NCBI GenBank assembly: GCA_963721305.1 | Contig: CAVRIR010000004.1 | Span: 124,001-188,000 of the forward strand | Direction: 5' to 3' | DNA: 64,000 bases | Source of the DNA: DATAES01 sp963721305 | Lineage (GTDB): Bacteria; Actinomycetota; Acidimicrobiia; Acidimicrobiales; JACDCH01 | Shown: piece by piece, positions 60,971 to 64,000 of the stretch | How the letters are laid out: every line of letters begins with the position of its first letter | Position numbering within the stretch: the first letter of the stretch is position 1 | Translations under genes and position numbers: made by a program | Notes under the pieces: generated by a model | What the model was told of the DNA's origin: nothing | Databases searched by the model: none | The model's input: only the letters and a program-made list of their open reading frames with translations

Positions 60971-61870
60971 ATGGTTGCGGCGAGCGAGGAACTGCAACGA
61001 CTGTCCGACACGGTGTGGGTTCGCACGTGGCGGCGACTCGACGGCCTGGCCGACGACGAGTACCTCTGGGAGCCCGCGCCCGGGTGTTGGTCGATACGAG
61101 CACGGCCCGATGGCACGCGCTTCAGAGAGTGGGCGCCGATCGTGTATCCCGACCCATTCACCACGTTGGCTTGGCGCCTCTGGCACCTGATCGACATGTA
61201 CGGCGAGGACCGTGCCCCGAGGTTGCTCGACGTACCACCGCAAGGCGAGCCCATCGGCCCGGATGCTCCCGACTCCACACCCCCGGCGACAGCAGCCGAC
61301 GCCCTCGATCAGCTCGACCGAGCCCACGAGCGATGGGATGCCCATCTCGCCCTCGCCAACGACGAACGACTCGCCGGGGTCATCGGTCCGGTCGGCGGAG
61401 AGGACACCGACAGCACGCGGGCCGGCTATGTCCTTCACATGCTGGACGAGTTCATCCACCACGGCGCGGAGATCTCGCTACTGCGTGACCTGTACCGGTG
61501 GCAGAGGCCGATCAGTACCGATGCGCTCACCGAGCGAGCGATCCGCGGCGACCACTCACTCCTCCTCGACATCGAATCCGCGGGGCCCGAGACCGCATCA
61601 GCGCTGCTCAGCACCGCAGCCAGCTTCGGGCGGTGGACGCTCGTCGAAGAGATGATCGACCACGGCGTCCGTCCTGCCACCACCGGACGGACACCAGCAC
61701 ACGCCGCCGCCGGCGCCGGCGAACTCGACCTTCTCCGCAAGCTCGTCGATTACGGCGCCGACCTCACAACGCGAGACCCGGACTTCGACGCGACACCCTT
61801 GACCTGGGCCCGATTCATCGATCGCCCCCATGTCGTCACCTGGCTCGAAGAACACGTTGCTCCAGAGTGA
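60971..61870 (+). CDS. DinB-like protein fused to ankyrin repeats
   Basis: A 299-residue protein. The N-terminal ~175 residues form a DinB-type four-helix bundle: LADDEYLWEPAPGCWSI, TTLAWRLWHLIDMYG and HMLDEFIHHGAEISLLRDLY, with spaced histidines fitting a metal site. The C-terminal ~110 residues are ankyrin-like repeats (LVEEMIDHGVRPATTGRTPA and LLRKLVDYGADLTTRDPDF). ATG 60971 starts at the domain; a GTG at 60917 would add 18 residues. DinB proteins are often thiol or GST-like transferases; the ankyrin tail suggests protein contact. Confidence 0.75.
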   Translation: MVAASEELQRLSDTVWVRTWRRLDGLADDEYLWEPAPGCWSIRARPDGTRFREWAPIVYPDPFTTLAWRLWHLIDMYGEDRAPRLLDVPPQGEPIGPDAPDSTPPATAADALDQLDRAHERWDAHLALANDERLAGVIGPVGGEDTDSTRAGYVLHMLDEFIHHGAEISLLRDLYRWQRPISTDALTERAIRGDHSLLLDIESAGPETASALLSTAASFGRWTLVEEMIDHGVRPATTGRTPAHAAAGAGELDLLRKLVDYGADLTTRDPDFDATPLTWARFIDRPHVVTWLEEHVAPE

Positions 61871-62208
61871 GCACAACGCCTCCGAGCGACCTCGGACGTG
61901 ACCACACGTCGCCGTTAAAGGGCGCTGGATAACGCCCGCCCATAATGCTCGCCGCAACCGTCCCCGAAGCGCGACCTAACGGCGCGTATCGAGCGACATG
62001 CGGCCGTCGCCGGAGTCGGCGCAGCTGTCGTGACGTCATCGCCCGCGTGGCGAGACCGATCGGTGCCCGAGCACAGCGACCGAACCCCGCATTCGAAGCA
62101 CTGGCCGCGTTAGGGCGCCAGGCGGGGCGGCGAAGAGGGGATTAGAGATCGTACGCCCACTCGTCCCTTCTAGGATCGGCCCTCCGCCGCCCTCTCCAGG
62201 AGCCCTGC
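61871..62208 (+). promoter_or_regulatory. 338 bp glyA upstream region
   Basis: Holds the glyA promoter area: TAGGAT (62170-62175) is a TANNNT -10 candidate and AGGAG (62199-62203) the ribosome site. Further upstream is a dyad with boxes CCTAAC/GTTAGG (61975-61980 and 62109-62114) and ATGCGG/CCGCAT (61998-62003 and 62087-62092), plus a GGGCG/CGCCC hairpin near 61919-61936 after the ankyrin gene stop. I see no recognisable riboswitch. Confidence 0.45.
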
Positions 62209-63663
62209 ATGGCCGGCTCTCCGAACGACGTCCCCGCTGCCGCCAACGACGCCCACCGCGCCGCGCTCTCGGTCATCGAGGCCGTCGACCCCGTGATCTC
62301 CGGAGCCATCCGTGGAGAGCTCGCGAACCAGCGGAGCCAGCTGAAGCTCATCGCGTCCGAGAACTACGCCTCGATGGCCACGCTCCTCGCCATGGGGAAC
62401 TGGTTCTCCGACAAGTACGCCGAGGGCACCATCGGCCACCGCTTCTACGCGGGCTGCGAGGTCGTCGACGTCGTCGAGGCGCGGGCCGTCGAGCACGCCC
62501 GCGAGCTGTTCGGTGCCGCCCACGCGTACGTCCAGCCACACTCGGGCATCGACGCGAACCTCGTCGCCTACTGGGCGGTCCTCGCGCAGCGCGTCGAGCT
62601 GCCCGGTCTCGACGCCCTGGGCGCGAAGCACGTCAACGACCTCACCGACGCCGACTGGAACAAGCTCCGCCTGGAGCTCAGCAGCCAGCGCGCCCTCGGC
62701 ATGTCCCTCGACGCTGGCGGCCACCTCACGCACGGGTTCCGGCCGAACATCTCCGGCAAGCTCTTCGACCAGCGCAGCTACGGCACCGACTCCACGACCG
62801 GCCTCCTGGACTACGACGCGCTCCTCGCTCAGGCGCGCGAGTTCAAGCCGCTCGTCCTGGTCGCCGGGTACTCCGCCTACCCGCGTCGCGTCGACTTCCG
62901 CCGCATGCGGGAGATCGCCGACGAGGTGGGCGCCACGCTGTTCGTCGACATGGCCCACTTCGCAGGACTGGTGGCGGGTCGCGTGTTCACCGGCGACGAG
63001 GACCCCGTGCCCTTCGCCCACATCGTCACGACCACCACGCACAAGTCACTCCGGGGGCCACGGGGTGGGATGGTGCTGTGCCAGCCGGAGCTGGCCGACC
63101 TCGTGGACAAGGGCTGCCCGATGGTGCTCGGCGGGCCCATGCCGCACGTGATGGCGGCCAAAGCCGTCGCCCTCGCCGAGGCCCGGCTGCCCATCTTCGC
63201 CGTGTACGCGCAGGCCATCGCGGACAACGCCAAGTCCCTCGCCGAGGGGCTCCTGAAGCGCGGTGTCACGCTCGTCACCGGCGGCACGGACAACCACCTC
63301 GTACTCCTCGACGTCGCAACGAGCTACGGCCTCACCGGCCGGCAGGCGGAGCAGGCGCTCCTCGACGCCGGCGTCGTGACGAACCGCAACTCGATCCCGG
63401 CGGACCCGAACGGCGCCTGGTACACGAGCGGGATCCGCATCGGCACCCCAGCGCTCACCACGCTCGGGATGGGCGCTGACGAGATGGACGAGGTGGCCGA
63501 CATCATGGCCACGGTCCTCAGCGCGGCCACGCCTGCGCAGGCGACCTCCGGGCCGTCGAAGGTCCGCTACGACGCCGACCGCGCCGTCATCGACGCGGGC
63601 CGGAAGCGGGCCGGCGACCTGCTCCAGCGGTTCCCGCTCTACGGCGGCCTCGATCTCGGCTGA
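62209..63663 (+). CDS. glyA: Serine/glycine hydroxymethyltransferase
   Basis: A 484-residue fold-type I PLP enzyme converting serine and tetrahydrofolate to glycine and methylene-tetrahydrofolate. PLP lysine Lys279 is in VTTTTHKSLRGPRGGMVL. Substrate-side motifs are LIASENYASMATLLAMGNWFS, YAEGTIGHRFYAGCE and the C-terminal GIRIGTPALTTLG. Length exceeds the common ~420 because of an insertion (about residues 135-190, with LNDLTDADWNKL-like helix KHVNDLTDADWNKLRLELSS); this longer form occurs in some actinobacteria. It is the last gene inside the repeat-bounded segment. Confidence 0.93.
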   Translation: MAGSPNDVPAAANDAHRAALSVIEAVDPVISGAIRGELANQRSQLKLIASENYASMATLLAMGNWFSDKYAEGTIGHRFYAGCEVVDVVEARAVEHARELFGAAHAYVQPHSGIDANLVAYWAVLAQRVELPGLDALGAKHVNDLTDADWNKLRLELSSQRALGMSLDAGGHLTHGFRPNISGKLFDQRSYGTDSTTGLLDYDALLAQAREFKPLVLVAGYSAYPRRVDFRRMREIADEVGATLFVDMAHFAGLVAGRVFTGDEDPVPFAHIVTTTTHKSLRGPRGGMVLCQPELADLVDKGCPMVLGGPMPHVMAAKAVALAEARLPIFAVYAQAIADNAKSLAEGLLKRGVTLVTGGTDNHLVLLDVATSYGLTGRQAEQALLDAGVVTNRNSIPADPNGAWYTSGIRIGTPALTTLGMGADEMDEVADIMATVLSAATPAQATSGPSKVRYDADRAVIDAGRKRAGDLLQRFPLYGGLDLG

Positions 63664-63723
63664 ACCGACGATGGCTGCGATGCCGATCGCACGCCCCGAA
63701 TATCCGCGTTCGGCCGAGATGCG

Positions 63724-63806
63724 CGAGCGCCGAAAGGCGCGTAGCGAGCGGCCCGCCGCATAACGCGCGACCCCAAAGACACAGCTCGCGTACCACCGAA
63801 CGCCGG
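63724..63806 (+). repeat. ~83 bp inverted repeat, right copy
   Basis: Reverse-complement match to 55646-55730, starting 61 bp after the glyA stop. It lacks 3 bp (GGC) present in the left copy and differs at single bases elsewhere. The GCGCC-N4-GGCGC hairpin at its left end is kept. Intergenic, with no gene overlapping it. Confidence 0.7.
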
Positions 63807-63894
63807 CTGCGAGCATGCCGGATGGTTCAGCTGCGAGGGTTACCGTCGCGTCTGGCGCACTCGTGACCGAAACGACCGACCCACAGGAGTAGCG

Positions 63895-64000
63895 ATGACT
63901 GTGGTCTCCGTCCACATCGCCGACGTCGGCTTGCCGAAGTCGCTTGGCCTGATCCGGCACCCGCGTCCGGCATCGATCCCTGGACTGTTGCAAGCCAACG
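63895..64000 (+). CDS. Start of an unidentified protein (3' end cut by window edge)
   Basis: ATG 63895 has AGGAG 6 bp upstream and the frame stays open to the window end (35 codons): MTVVSVHIADVGLPKSLGLI, then HPRPASIPGLLQAN. The N-terminus is reminiscent of actinobacterial spheroidene-monooxygenase-like or DUF3291-like proteins, but 35 residues do not allow a call. Confidence 0.6.
   Translation, partial: MTVVSVHIADVGLPKSLGLIRHPRPASIPGLLQAN

Noticed and set aside
61871..62208. Glycine riboswitch upstream of glyA
   Set aside because: No tandem aptamer-like conserved sequence could be seen; SHMT genes of this group need not have one.
55600..63806. Complete integron cassette array
   Set aside because: No integrase, the sulfotransferase genes are on the opposite strand, and only one dyad resembles attC; the ~83 bp repeats lack paired R boxes.
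1..64000. CRISPR array or prophage
   Set aside because: The only regular repeat is the three-unit 20 bp array, with no spacers; no phage structural or integrase gene is present.

Overview
This is a very GC-rich (about 67-70 %) actinobacterial chromosome segment. Gene content points to an environmental member of the class Acidimicrobiia or a close relative: three cytochrome P450s, an F420-type LLM oxidoreductase, several SDRs, a TIGR02569-like kinase, an AveC-type membrane protein, many GTG starts and leaderless-looking promoters. The taxonomy is inferred from gene content and codon use; no rRNA marker is present. I found no tRNA, rRNA, CRISPR array, phage module or intact insertion sequence.

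Layout. 1-6.6 kb: the end of an RpiR-type regulator, two membrane proteins, then a run of a PLP lyase, a GlcD-like FAD oxidase, a frameshifted TPP enzyme and an aldo/keto reductase. 6.6-13.1 kb: a GH130-like protein and a branched-chain/amide-type ABC importer (lipoprotein, fused permease-permease-ATPase, second ATPase), closed by a convergent TetR regulator. 13.2-16.2 kb: a YCII/ECF42 sigma pair, a secreted PepSY-like protein and a methyltransferase. 16.3-24.3 kb: two P450s, a frameshifted membrane protein, a deacetylase-type lipoprotein, a dihydrodipicolinate-reductase-like enzyme and a large LuxR/MalT-type regulator. 24.3-30.7 kb (mostly minus): a DsbB/thioredoxin pair, VOC proteins, an LLM oxidoreductase, an SRPBCC protein, a cNMP-domain thioredoxin reductase and an AraC remnant or frameshifted gene. 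30.7-43.8 kb: a catabolic-looking island with an ABC binding lipoprotein, a P450, SDRs, an orphan VWA/MoxR pair, a cytosolic binding-protein homologue, an AveC-like protein, an aldehyde dehydrogenase, a fused double-TetR regulator, a ferredoxin remnant and a P-loop kinase. 43.9-49.1 kb: flavin monooxygenase, SDR, OsmC, DAO-type oxidase, kinase and SRPBCC. 49.1-55 kb: sulfatase, ECF sigma running in frame into a PAICS-type PurC, arylsulfotransferase-like protein and PaaK-like ligase. 55-63.8 kb: an accessory-looking stretch with gene remnants, two phosphotransferases, two PAPS sulfotransferases, a DinB-ankyrin protein and glyA, bounded by an inverted pair of ~83 bp repeats. The window ends in a partial gene.

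How parts fit. Two uptake systems plus P450/SDR/ALDH/LLM enzymes and CoA-ligase-like proteins suggest degradation of hydrophobic or amino/keto-acid compounds. Sulfatase, arylsulfotransferase-like protein and two sulfotransferases within about 10 kb point to sulfate-ester chemistry. Eight conserved genes are interrupted, each explained by one extra base (purC by two); these look more like residual assembly errors than programmed frameshifts. True decay is seen separately at 42.9-43.0 and 55.0-55.6 kb.
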